Origin: Parashewanella hymeniacidonis
Lineage (GTDB): Bacteria > Pseudomonadota > Gammaproteobacteria > Enterobacterales > Shewanellaceae
Assembly (NCBI RefSeq): GCF_016900895.1
Contig: NZ_JAFEUN010000031.1
Span: 1 to 39,928 of the forward strand
Direction of reading: 5' to 3'
DNA: 39,928 nucleotides
The position numbers were made by a program, and so were the translations under genes. How positions within the stretch are numbered: the stretch's first letter is position 1; each line of letters begins with the position of its first letter. Below the pieces are notes generated by a model. It did not search any database and was not told the origin of the DNA. It saw only the letters and a program-made list of their open reading frames with translations. Of this stretch, positions 17,793-26,698 are shown piece after piece.

Positions 17793-18698
17793 TTACCCCC
17801 TTGGATGATGTTGTTGATGTAGCTGCTGAAGTCGTGCCTTAGCTACATGAGTGTAGATCTGAGTCGTGGATAAATCGCTATGCCCTAATAAGAGCTGTAC
17901 TACTCTTAAATCTGCACCATTGTTCAGCAAGTGAGTCGCAAATGCGTGTCTTAGGGTATGAGGTGATAGCTCTGAATGGATACCAGAAATCATTGCATAG
18001 TGTTTTATGCGATGCCAGAATGTTTGTCGGGTCATTTTTTGACCACGCTTCGACGGGAAAACAACATCTGAAATTTTATCACCGAGTAATTGAGGCCGTA
18101 CCTTTGTATAATAAGATTCAAGCTGTTCTACAGCGACTTCACCTAAAGGGACAAGTCGTTCCTTGTCACCTTTACCCACAACTCTAACCAAACCTTGGCG
18201 TAAGCTAATCTGGTCCACCGTCAGTGATATGAGTTCAGTGACACGTAAGCCTGTTGCATATAGTAGTTCCAACATCGCTTTATCACGCGCTTCAATTACA
18301 TCTTCTTCGTTTGGCGTAGAAAGTAAAGCGTCGACTTCAACTTCAGTGAGACTGGTCGGTACTTTTTGTCCCAGCTTTGGTGAGTCGATTAAAGCCGTTG
18401 GATCTCTACTGATTTGTTTCGTTGATAATAGATATTGATAGAAACGCCTGAGACTACTTAACATCCGTGCTTGGGATGTTTTTGCAGGTTGCGCTTTAAA
18501 TCTGTGCTCGATAAACAATTGAATATGGCTTTGTTCTACATAAAGCAATCTAGAGCCTTGTTGTTGTATGAACTTATCAAGATGCCTTAAGTCAGTTCGA
18601 TAAGCCGACAATGTGTTGTCACTTAATCCTTGTACTGACCAAAGGTGATCTAAAAATCGATCTAAATTAGGATCTTGTTGATATTTGTTTTGGTTCAC
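17793..18698 (-). CDS. xerD: Site-specific tyrosine recombinase XerD
   Basis: A 301-aa recombinase that, with XerC, resolves chromosome dimers at dif under FtsK control. The SAM-like N-terminal core-binding domain covers about residues 8-90. The catalytic domain has all the residues: Arg in ATGLRVTELISL, Lys in VVGKGDKERLVPLG, HTLRHAFATHLL, LLGHSDLSTTQIYTHV with the nucleophilic Tyr. Length and the dsbC/recJ neighbourhood favour XerD over XerC. The start is a GTG at 18698 without a clear ribosome site. A repeat element inserted just downstream separates it from dsbC by about 400 bp. Confidence 0.94.
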   Translation of the reverse strand: MNQNKYQQDPNLDRFLDHLWSVQGLSDNTLSAYRTDLRHLDKFIQQQGSRLLYVEQSHIQLFIEHRFKAQPAKTSQARMLSSLRRFYQYLLSTKQISRDPTALIDSPKLGQKVPTSLTEVEVDALLSTPNEEDVIEARDKAMLELLYATGLRVTELISLTVDQISLRQGLVRVVGKGDKERLVPLGEVAVEQLESYYTKVRPQLLGDKISDVVFPSKRGQKMTRQTFWHRIKHYAMISGIHSELSPHTLRHAFATHLLNNGADLRVVQLLLGHSDLSTTQIYTHVAKARLQQLHQQHHPRG

Positions 18699-18736
18699 GT
18701 TTTACATGTTTAGCATATGTTTTTTTTAAAATATCA

Positions 18737-20068
18737 TCAATCTGCAACAGAATCGAATAGCAAGTCATTGTCGGGTAAAAATAAACACAAAATCAGTGTG
18801 CATGCCATAGGCAGGAGCCAGCCAAGACCATTATCGAATAACGGTAACTGTCGCAGTGAACCAATGTGATAATGAACAATAGAAAGCGTATTGATTATTA
18901 CCGTAACACCAACAACCGCATAGTTCGTCAACTTCGGTTGCTTCATTAAGGGAGTAAATAAGCCACAAATAATTAAAGCGATTAAAATCGGATAGAAGAA
19001 GTTGAGTACGGGTTGGGTAAGGTGAGTGAGTTCAGTGAGTCCGATATTTGCAATAAACACGGTAATAATGGTTGTTGATATCGCAATTTTTCGATAGCTG
19101 ATTTTCGGAAACATCTCATGGAAAAATTCACCATTTGCCACGATAAAACCAATCGCAGTTGATAAACACGCTAAGAATACCGCCATGCCCAGTAGCACCT
19201 CACCAAACCAACCAAAATGAGCTTGTGTATAAGCCAATAATATTTGTGGCCCGCTTAGCGCTGCAGTTGTTTTCCCTGCTTCAGAGAGCCCTATATAACA
19301 AAAAGCAATATAGATAAGAGCAGTAAAGATTGGTGCACTAAAGGTCGTGAGCACAAAGCTTTTAAAAATGCCTTTAGAGGAATGAATTGCTCTTCGTCTT
19401 AATGTGTCAAAGACAATAATGCCGAATACAGGGATGCACGTGACATCAAGCGTGTTATAGCCTTCGAGAAAACCACTGATATAGGCAGAGTTGTTATGGT
19501 CGTAATTTGGTGGGGCGATGCTCGGAAAGTGAGTGAAAAATAATGGTACAGATAAAATAAATATCAAAAGCAAAAACAATGGAGTGATCACTTTTCCAAC
19601 GGTTGTTACCAGCTGACTTGGCGTTAATGATAACCAAAGGGAAAATGTGAAGAATACAACGGTGAAAACCAATAGGGCGATCTGTAACGATAAACTTGAG
19701 CCATCAATGAGGTGAGTCTGTAATAAAACAGGTTTTAACCCTAACTCAAAAGAAACGATACCGTTACGAGGCCCACAAAGAATAGGCCCAAGCATCAAGT
19801 ATAAGACAGCAATGAATCCTTTTCCGTATTTTTTAGTCCAAAACTTAGTCAAATTGCCTTGCATAATGCCAAAGGCAATTAAAGCCAATAAAGACAGTAG
19901 TGAGGTGGAACTCAAAAAACCGAGTACTGCAGAAAAACTGTCTGAGCCGTACTTGAAGCCCAAGATCGGTGGAAAAATGACATTACCAGCACCAAAAATA
20001 AAACCAAATGTCATAAAAGTAATTGAAAAGATTTCAGTGAATGAGAATTTAGATGAGGTCACAGGCAT
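18737..20068 (-). CDS. brnQ: Branched-chain amino acid carrier BrnQ-like (LIVCS family)
   Basis: A polytopic inner-membrane protein of about 443 aa with roughly 12 hydrophobic spans. The family signature is in the first helix (FGFIFGAGNVIFPPILG), and LEGYNTLD and CLSTAIGFIVANGEFF are typical of LIVCS carriers, which import Leu, Ile and Val with Na+ or H+. The ATG at 20068 is preferred over a TTG two codons upstream; neither has a good ribosome site. It shares orientation with the MFS gene and a second, more typical BrnQ at 21771-23090, from which it differs substantially, so the two are not a recent duplication. Confidence 0.9.
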   Translation of the reverse strand: MPVTSSKFSFTEIFSITFMTFGFIFGAGNVIFPPILGFKYGSDSFSAVLGFLSSTSLLSLLALIAFGIMQGNLTKFWTKKYGKGFIAVLYLMLGPILCGPRNGIVSFELGLKPVLLQTHLIDGSSLSLQIALLVFTVVFFTFSLWLSLTPSQLVTTVGKVITPLFLLLIFILSVPLFFTHFPSIAPPNYDHNNSAYISGFLEGYNTLDVTCIPVFGIIVFDTLRRRAIHSSKGIFKSFVLTTFSAPIFTALIYIAFCYIGLSEAGKTTAALSGPQILLAYTQAHFGWFGEVLLGMAVFLACLSTAIGFIVANGEFFHEMFPKISYRKIAISTTIITVFIANIGLTELTHLTQPVLNFFYPILIALIICGLFTPLMKQPKLTNYAVVGVTVIINTLSIVHYHIGSLRQLPLFDNGLGWLLPMACTLILCLFLPDNDLLFDSVAD

Positions 20069-20149
20069 ACACAAATAGGTTTTCAGTTGGCCATTTTATG
20101 GCTGAATTCGAGTTAATGTTGGACTGATTGAGCGTTTGTCAGTTTACAT

Positions 20150-21496
20150 TCAGCTATTACAGGTCGAACTTTGTTCTAAGTTGATGACTCGATTCCACTG
20201 ATTAACTTTGTGTCCAAGTGCAGCATAAAATGCAATAAATAAGTAGCAGGGTATTAATACTAAATATGCACTGATCATGTTCTCAGACGTTGAGCCTAGT
20301 TCAGCATACAGCATGGGGAGCATAGCCCCGCCTGAAAAGCTCATTACGAGCATTGCCGACCCAATGGTCATTGTCTTTCTATTTAGCCCTTTTAACGCTA
20401 AGGGCCAAATGGAAGGCCAAATAATGGCATTAACTAGACCTAACATAGCCACTAAAACGACGACATTTGGTACTGCTGGAGCATGAGTCCATAAGAACCA
20501 TGTATTCCAAATAGTGTAAAGCTGACCGCTTGAGTTAATAATAAGATAAGTGATTACAGTGCCTAATAGAGACGTGAACAGTAGCGCCTTTTCTTGCTTT
20601 ATCCAGCGAGGAATTAAGCTGATCCCCAAGATGTATCCGATGACCATAAAGGCCATAGTATAAGCGGTTAAGCTAGAAAAATTCGTCACATTAAAGGCTT
20701 TTCCTAATAAGCCGATGGTATCGGCCGCAACGACTTCAGTTCCAGCCGCAAAAAATAAGGCCATTACACCGAGAATGAGGTGTGGGTACTTAAATGGATT
20801 ATCGTAATGTTCAGGCTTCTCTTGATTCACTCTTTCTAAATCGCATTCAGGAAGTGGTGATAACAATACACACATCGCTAACACTAAAAGAATGATGGCC
20901 ATAGCAAGGTAGGGGGTCACTAACTTAGCTGAAAGCGTATTGAGAGTGATCAATTGTTGAGCGCCACTCATTTGTGATAACGCCGATGGAGAATATTGAG
21001 AGACATCTGTAAATACCAATGATGTAAATACGATAGGGGCGATTATTCCTGCCCCTTTATTCAATATCCCCATAAAACAAATACGAACAGCAGCCGTTTC
21101 TCTTTTTCCAAGCAACACCATATAAGGGCAAGCTGCAGTCTGAAGAATGGTCAGCCCAGACCCCAATATAAAAAGGCCCGCTAAAAAGATTTCAAATGAA
21201 CGCATCTGCGCTGCCGGAATAAAAATCAATGAGCCCAGCATCATTAATAGAAAGCCGATGACCATGCCAAACTTATAACCCGTATGATTGAGTACCACAG
21301 ATAAAGGCAATGCTGTGACAGTATAAGAAATATAGAAAGCCATTGAGATAAGGTAGGCCTGACTTGGTGTGAGGTTGAATGCAATCTGTAGCGTAGGGAT
21401 GAGGGAGCCATTCAGCCATGTAACAAAGCCAAAAATAAAAAAGAGTAAACCAATGATGAGCATTGGTACTAATGAACTTTTTTGCTTTTCAGGCAT
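20150..21496 (-). CDS. Sugar MFS transporter, FucP/GluP (glucose/galactose) type
   Basis: About 448 aa with 12 predicted membrane helices. The N-terminal FFIFGFVTWLNGSLIPTLQ and the following helix 2 region match the FHS subfamily (FucP, GluP, NagP), which imports hexoses or N-acetylglucosamine with H+ or Na+. The segment LGSGLTILQTAACPYMVLLG is also characteristic. The sugar cannot be decided from sequence, and no catabolic genes are adjacent. I start it at the ATG at 21496 (MPEKQK), because the extra N-terminal 19 residues from the GTG at 21553 are polar and precede the expected family start. Confidence 0.87.
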   Translation of the reverse strand: MPEKQKSSLVPMLIIGLLFFIFGFVTWLNGSLIPTLQIAFNLTPSQAYLISMAFYISYTVTALPLSVVLNHTGYKFGMVIGFLLMMLGSLIFIPAAQMRSFEIFLAGLFILGSGLTILQTAACPYMVLLGKRETAAVRICFMGILNKGAGIIAPIVFTSLVFTDVSQYSPSALSQMSGAQQLITLNTLSAKLVTPYLAMAIILLVLAMCVLLSPLPECDLERVNQEKPEHYDNPFKYPHLILGVMALFFAAGTEVVAADTIGLLGKAFNVTNFSSLTAYTMAFMVIGYILGISLIPRWIKQEKALLFTSLLGTVITYLIINSSGQLYTIWNTWFLWTHAPAVPNVVVLVAMLGLVNAIIWPSIWPLALKGLNRKTMTIGSAMLVMSFSGGAMLPMLYAELGSTSENMISAYLVLIPCYLFIAFYAALGHKVNQWNRVINLEQSSTCNS

Positions 21497-21718
21497 AGGT
21501 AAGTTCTCACATTCAGTCGAATATAAACTCTGTCTGGCAGTAAAATAACCCACTCAGAGCTTATCTTAGATGTTAATCGAAGCACTTAAGTCACTTATCG
21601 TTTGATGTGTGACATGCTTTCTATTTTGAATAATTGGTGAGCGAGGCCAAGTCAATAATCAATGATAATTATATATTCCTTGGCTGTATGCAGTATGAAC
21701 GGATTGTAAGTTGAAGGT

Positions 21719-21750
21719 GGTGCTATTCAATTAACTATTTGAACAGCACC
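21719..21750 (-). terminator. Hairpin downstream of the second brnQ
   Basis: GGTGCT(A)TTCAA pairs with TTGAA(C)AGCACC about 20 nt after the brnQ stop on the minus strand. The stem is strong, but the bases after it are not T-rich, so it may be a 3' stabilising structure rather than a terminator. Confidence 0.4.
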
Positions 21751-21770
21751 AGATTTATGAGAGTAGGTGT

Positions 21771-23090
21771 CTATTTATGCTTTTTTGGTGGTAGGGTTAA
21801 GCAAGTGAACATGGCGATCATGGTCGGAATCAACCATGCAAGTCCTTGATCAAAAAGTGGCATGAAATCGAAAATATGAATATCAAATCCAGCAGCAGAT
21901 AGCCCATCCACAATACCAAACAACAGGGCGACACCCACAATGATGCGATGTGATAACTCTGGATTATTCAATTTTGGCGTAATGTACGTGATGGCGACTA
22001 AAGCTATGGCTACAGGATAAATACTGACAAGTACCGGGATGCTCACTTCAATTAACTGAGTTAACCCCACATTGGCCACAATCGCAGAAATTATGCTAAA
22101 GAAAACCACGAGAGGCTTATAAGAGAAAGCAGGTATTAACTCTTCGAAGAACTCAGAGCAAGCAACAATTAAGCCTACAGCGGTGGTTAAACATGCCAGA
22201 GAAACGACTCCTGACAACAGTATAGAACCCATGTAACCAAATTCAGCATCAACATAGTTTGTTAAAATTTGACCGCCATTCTCAGCTCCGTTTGCTAACT
22301 CTCCCGCAGAGGCGCCTAAGAAGAACAGTGAAATGTAAACGAAGGCTAGACCTGTTGCTGCAATAATCGCTGCTCTTACTAAATAGCGCGTTTGAGATTT
22401 AGGATCGTTGATGCCTTTTTTCTTTAAAATATCAATGATCAACATACCAAACATGAGTGAGGCTAAGGTATCCATGGTGTTGTACCCTTCAATAATCCCT
22501 TTGGTTAAAGGCGTATTGAGGTACTCTCCGGTTGGCACCGAAGGTGGCGTACCGTGAAAGAACATGACCGAGATTGATAGTACAATTAACAAAGTAATGA
22601 GCAATGGAGTCAGTACTTTACCGACACTGTCAAGCAACTTGCCAGGATATAAAGCTAAAAATAGTGCAGTAGTGAAGAAGCAAAGTGTGGACAACATTTG
22701 GCTGTAATTTAGGTCTATACCGCCGAGGGTTATCATTGCGGAAGTATCATTTAAAAATGGCTTAACCCCAATCTCATAGGCCACAAGTCCCGTTCTTGGT
22801 GCGGCAAACGCAGGGCCAATAATGATGTAAATCGCAATGGCAATGATGGTGGCTATAATGGGAGGTAAAAACTTCATCACACTACCATTGCTTCGTGCTA
22901 CAGCAATGAGTCCTGAGAGAGGCAGACCAACGGCTGTTATTAAAAACCCCATCATTGCCCAAGGCATGTTTTCACCCGCTAGCATGCCAGCAAATGGTGG
23001 GAAAATTAGGTTACCAGCCCCTAAAAAAAACGCAAAGGTCATAAATCCTAAGCCAAAGGTATCTCCAATACTCATTTGTTTGTTTTGCAC
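21771..23090 (-). CDS. brnQ: Branched-chain amino acid transporter BrnQ (LIVCS family)
   Basis: A 439-aa membrane carrier with about 12 spans and family signatures FAFFLGAGNLIFPPFAGM, IIEGYNTMDTLASLMFG and CLTTAVGLIVACSEFFEE. It should import Leu, Ile and Val by Na+ or H+ symport. The start is GTG at 23090, with AGAGG 6 nt upstream. It is divergent from trmN6; the intervening 210 bp must contain both promoters. It is closer to the usual BrnQ sequence than the copy at 18737-20068, so this one is probably the main carrier. Confidence 0.93.
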   Translation of the reverse strand: MQNKQMSIGDTFGLGFMTFAFFLGAGNLIFPPFAGMLAGENMPWAMMGFLITAVGLPLSGLIAVARSNGSVMKFLPPIIATIIAIAIYIIIGPAFAAPRTGLVAYEIGVKPFLNDTSAMITLGGIDLNYSQMLSTLCFFTTALFLALYPGKLLDSVGKVLTPLLITLLIVLSISVMFFHGTPPSVPTGEYLNTPLTKGIIEGYNTMDTLASLMFGMLIIDILKKKGINDPKSQTRYLVRAAIIAATGLAFVYISLFFLGASAGELANGAENGGQILTNYVDAEFGYMGSILLSGVVSLACLTTAVGLIVACSEFFEELIPAFSYKPLVVFFSIISAIVANVGLTQLIEVSIPVLVSIYPVAIALVAITYITPKLNNPELSHRIIVGVALLFGIVDGLSAAGFDIHIFDFMPLFDQGLAWLIPTMIAMFTCLTLPPKKHK

Positions 23091-23300
23091 TACAAACCTC
23101 TTAACTGTAATTTTGTTATTGTAATATTTTTTTTTGATAACTTAAGTTAAAAAAAAGTCTTTGGCTATAGTTTCGGCAAAACAATGATAAAATTGTATAC
23201 TTTGTCCGGTCGAAAGCATGTGGAATTGATACGTTTCACAATATTCTTATTTAATTGCAGAACCCGTTATAATCTCTTCTTTTATTAAGTGATACCTTTT

Positions 23301-24005
23301 ATGCCGTTTAGTTTTAAACAATTTCATATCGACGATAGCCAGTGCGGCATGAAAGTGAGTACCGATTCGGTCATATTGGGAGCGTGGGCACCATTGACTC
23401 ATGCAAAAAACATTCTCGATATTGGTACTGGAAGCGGCTTGTTAGCTTTAATGAGTGCACAAAGAAGCCAAGCAAACATTATTGCGATTGAATTAGATGC
23501 GCAAGCTTGTAAGGCTGCGAAGGTGAATGTCGAACAGAGCCCTTGGGCTCATCGAGTTAAAGTGATTCAAGATGATATTGTTCATTATGTCGCTCAGCAT
23601 GGTGCTAAGTTTGATCACATTATCTGTAATCCGCCGTATTTTTTGACTGGGCCACAGACTCAACAACAAAACCGTGCGAACGCTAGGCATACTAATACGT
23701 TGAGTTACCAAGACCTCATTGATGCCATTGAAGCGCTATTATCAGATAATGGCACAGCGAGCCTCATTTTACCGACAGAAGTCGCAGATGATTTTTTTTC
23801 GCTTATCGAGTTTAGTGGGTTAAATCTTAGCGCCGTGAAAGCCATTATTCCTGTTGAAGGCAGCGCACAACGTCGAGTTTTATTCAGTTTAAGTCGAGTA
23901 GATCAGCCCGCTCAATTCTTTGAGCCTTTGATCTTGAGAGGGAAACAAAACCAATATACTGATGAAATGATCGAACTTAGCAAAGATTTTTATCTGAATC
24001 TCTAA
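23301..24005 (+). CDS. trmN: tRNA1(Val) adenine-37 N6-methyltransferase TrmN6
   Basis: A 234-aa SAM-dependent methyltransferase of the YfiC family, which makes m6A37 in tRNA-Val. Motif I ILDIGTGSGLLALMSAQR binds SAM, and the catalytic NPPYF is at residues 110-114, typical of amino-group N6-methylation. The N-terminus FSFKQFHIDDSQCGMKVSTD is the family's substrate-region signature. I choose the ATG at 23301 (MPFSFKQF) over the GTG at 23289. It lies 39 nt before srmB on the same strand, so the two form an operon; in E. coli yfiC and srmB are neighbours too. Confidence 0.93.
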   Translation: MPFSFKQFHIDDSQCGMKVSTDSVILGAWAPLTHAKNILDIGTGSGLLALMSAQRSQANIIAIELDAQACKAAKVNVEQSPWAHRVKVIQDDIVHYVAQHGAKFDHIICNPPYFLTGPQTQQQNRANARHTNTLSYQDLIDAIEALLSDNGTASLILPTEVADDFFSLIEFSGLNLSAVKAIIPVEGSAQRRVLFSLSRVDQPAQFFEPLILRGKQNQYTDEMIELSKDFYLNL

Positions 24006-24044
24006 TATAATGCGCCGCCTAATCTGCTGCTTGGAATGAAAATA

Positions 24045-25268
24045 ATGAACTTTGATGAATTTGATTTAGATGCTGAATTGCTAGAATCACTGGCAAGAAT
24101 GGAACATAAATCGGCCACGAGTGTTCAAAAACAAGTTATTCCTTTTGCACTCGAGCAGCGAGATATTATGGCTATGGCGCCAACCGGAACAGGTAAAACT
24201 GCCTGTTTTCTATTGCCTGCTTTGCAACATATCATCGATTTTCCAAGAAACTTTACAGGTCAAGCTCGTGTACTAATCCTGACTCCAACGCGTGAATTAG
24301 CCAGCCAGATCCACCGTTATGCCACACATTTGGCAAACTCATTAGATTTAGACATAAACATCATTACTGGCGGTGTTCCATACGGTCCGCAAGAAGAAGC
24401 GTTAAAAGACAACGTTGATATCTTAGTCGCAACACCAGGTCGTTTATTAGAGTATTTAGATAAAGGCAACTTTACTGCAGAAGATGTAGAGCTGCTCATC
24501 ATTGATGAAGCTGACCGCATGCTTGATATGGGTTTTGCTAATGTAGTTAAAAGTATTGCACTTGAAGCTCACGGCTGTAAGCAGAATATGTTGTTTTCGG
24601 CGACCCTTTCTACCGGTGGTGTCGCTCGGTTTGCTGATGAGTTGTTAACGGATCCGATTCGAGTTGATATTGATTCTCCGACCCGAAAAGAGAAAGGAAA
24701 AATTCATCAATGGGTACATTTAGCCGACGATAAACAACATAAGTTTGATTTATTGACGTTTTGGCTACGACAAGAAGAAGTAGAACGTACGATTGTATTT
24801 TGTAAAACTCGCGACACGGTTGCAAGTCTTGAAGGCTTGTTACAGCAAGCGGGAATTCAAGCTGCGTTTTTACGTGGTGACATGGAACAAAAACAAAGAT
24901 TCAAAGCACTTGGCCGATTCACTAAGGGCGAAGTGAACGTGTTACTTTGTACTGACGTTGCTGCACGTGGTATTGATATTGAAGGTATTACGCATGTAAT
25001 CAACTTTGACATGCCTCGTACTGCAGATATCTATGTGCATCGTATTGGCCGTACCGCAAGAGCGGGAGCCAAAGGAACAGCAATCTCGCTGATAGAAGCA
25101 CATGACGTTCGAATTTTGAATAAGATTGAGCGTTACACTGAGCAGAAACTAAAGCGTCGTATGATTGAAGGTTTGAGACCAAAGAATAAAGAAGCCAAAG
25201 CACCAGGTAAGAAAAAAGATAAAGTGAAGATGAAAGCGAAAGCTAAGGCACGCAAAAAGAAAAAATAA
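24045..25268 (+). CDS. srmB: ATP-dependent RNA helicase SrmB
   Basis: A DEAD-box RNA helicase that helps early assembly of the 50S subunit. All motifs are intact: Q motif (SATSVQKQVIPFA), Walker A APTGTGKT, PTRELA, GG, TPGR, DEAD within LLIIDEADRMLDMGF, FSATL, and in domain 2 IVFCKT, TDVAARGIDI and HRIGRTARAG. The C-terminal tail is a very basic Lys/Ala repeat, as in SrmB, for RNA binding. Of the two in-frame ATGs I prefer 24045 (MNFDEF), because GGA is spaced properly from it and lies too close to the ATG at 24036. About 407 aa. A terminator follows at 25288. Confidence 0.93.
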   Translation: MNFDEFDLDAELLESLARMEHKSATSVQKQVIPFALEQRDIMAMAPTGTGKTACFLLPALQHIIDFPRNFTGQARVLILTPTRELASQIHRYATHLANSLDLDINIITGGVPYGPQEEALKDNVDILVATPGRLLEYLDKGNFTAEDVELLIIDEADRMLDMGFANVVKSIALEAHGCKQNMLFSATLSTGGVARFADELLTDPIRVDIDSPTRKEKGKIHQWVHLADDKQHKFDLLTFWLRQEEVERTIVFCKTRDTVASLEGLLQQAGIQAAFLRGDMEQKQRFKALGRFTKGEVNVLLCTDVAARGIDIEGITHVINFDMPRTADIYVHRIGRTARAGAKGTAISLIEAHDVRILNKIERYTEQKLKRRMIEGLRPKNKEAKAPGKKKDKVKMKAKAKARKKKK

Positions 25269-25287
25269 ATATTGGCGCTTTATTGAT

Positions 25288-25312
25288 GAAAGGTCACCTT
25301 GTTGGCCTTTTT
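25288..25312 (+). terminator. Intrinsic terminator of the trmN-srmB operon
   Basis: AAAGGTCA pairs with TGGCCTTT (one G-U pair) and is followed by a run of T, about 20 nt after the srmB stop. It is a standard Rho-independent terminator shape. Confidence 0.8.
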
Positions 25313-25501
25313 TAATGCCCTGAATTCAACAAAAGTACTGCTCATAACGTAAGTGGTTATTTACAAATGTTATATTCATAAAGACTAATACTTTAGTATT
25401 ATAAATTTTATTTCAATATTATTAACATTTAGTCGTATTTTATTAACAATTATTCTGGTAGTTTAAGGAAGATTTTGCCCTGAGAAGGATAACAAGGCCT
25501 C

Positions 25502-26698
25502 ATGAGTAGTTACACTTTGTGGTTAAGACGTTTGTCACCACTTTTGATTTTCATTTTTTCAGTAATCGTTTTCATTTTATTAAATCCAAGTAAGCCAGAA
25601 CTAAAACAAGATGCACAAAAACCAGCACTGCCAATTGTTGAAGTTATGGAAATATCGCCACAATCATTAGCGTTAATTATTCCATCTTACGGTGTCGCAC
25701 AACCCAAATACAAAACAAAAGTGGTTGTAGAGGTGAGTGGTCGAATTATCAAACTTTCGCCAGTGTTTGTGAGTGGTGGTTTTTTGAGAAAAGGGGATGT
25801 TCTCGCGAAAATCGATCCAGCGGATTACCATGCAGATTTGCTTCAAGCCGAAGCTCAATTTGCTCAAGCTCAAGCATCTCTTGATGAAGAGATGGCTCGA
25901 GGTGAAGTCGCAAAAGTCGAATTTAAAGGTTACGACAGTGGCACTCCACCGAGTCTTGGTTTACGCAAACCGCAACTGCAGCGTGAACAAGCCAATGTTA
26001 AAGCGGCGAAAGCGGCGTTAGAAAAAGCAAAGCGTAACTTTGAGCGAACGGTTATCTCAGCGCCTTTTGATGCCATTGTTAAAGCAAGAAGTGCTGATTT
26101 AGGGCAGTTTGTGTCAACGGGCAGTGAGATTGGTCAATTGTTTGATACTCAAGTCGCAGAGATAAGACTGCCTATTTCGACTCACGATCTCGTGCATTTA
26201 GAGTCTTTAATATCACCAAATATTGACGTTGAACTGATGAGCAAATTGGGCGAGAAAAGTCAGTATTGGCAAGGTCGTATCACGCGGAGTGAAGGCATTG
26301 TTGATGAAAAAAGCCGTATGGCTTACTTGATTGCAGAAGTTCAAGATCCTTACCAACGAGAAAGCCAGCAACAAGAGCATGCGTTACCTTTGCAATTTGG
26401 TACGTTCCTCGACGCAAATATTACCGGTAAAGTTGTTTCTCAAGCCGTAAAACTGCCTAGGCATCTCGTTCGTGATGGCTTAGTTGCCGTAGTGACTCCT
26501 GAAAACAAAATTGAAATGCGTAGTGTTTTACCTGTCCGTAGTGATGCTGAGAATGTCTATATTCAAAATTCCTTCAAGACCGGAGATCGAGTATCACTGA
26601 CACAATTCACCAGTTTAGCTAACGGCCAAGAGGTTGAAGTTCTTGGTGAAATAAGCAAAGAAGATAGCACCAAAGAGACGCAGCAGGAAAACAACTAA
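25502..26698 (+). CDS. RND efflux periplasmic adaptor (membrane fusion protein)
   Basis: A 398-aa HlyD/AcrA-family adaptor. It has one N-terminal membrane anchor (LLIFIFSVIVFILL, about residues 15-28), then the barrel-sandwich half-motif VVVEVSGRIIKLSPVFVSGG, a coiled-coil hairpin (about 105-185, LLQAEAQFAQAQASLDEEM), the second lipoyl half-motif ISAPFDAIVKARSADLGQFV, a beta-barrel and a membrane-proximal domain. It bridges the pump downstream to an outer-membrane channel of TolC type, which is not encoded here. An AAGG ribosome site precedes the ATG. Its TAA shares one base with the ATG of the pump gene, so the two are translationally coupled. Confidence 0.92.
   Translation: MSSYTLWLRRLSPLLIFIFSVIVFILLNPSKPELKQDAQKPALPIVEVMEISPQSLALIIPSYGVAQPKYKTKVVVEVSGRIIKLSPVFVSGGFLRKGDVLAKIDPADYHADLLQAEAQFAQAQASLDEEMARGEVAKVEFKGYDSGTPPSLGLRKPQLQREQANVKAAKAALEKAKRNFERTVISAPFDAIVKARSADLGQFVSTGSEIGQLFDTQVAEIRLPISTHDLVHLESLISPNIDVELMSKLGEKSQYWQGRITRSEGIVDEKSRMAYLIAEVQDPYQRESQQQEHALPLQFGTFLDANITGKVVSQAVKLPRHLVRDGLVAVVTPENKIEMRSVLPVRSDAENVYIQNSFKTGDRVSLTQFTSLANGQEVEVLGEISKEDSTKETQQENN

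Noticed and set aside
18737-23090. The two BrnQ genes as a recent tandem duplication
   Set aside because: Their sequences differ throughout, with only family motifs in common, and an MFS gene lies between them, so any duplication is ancient.
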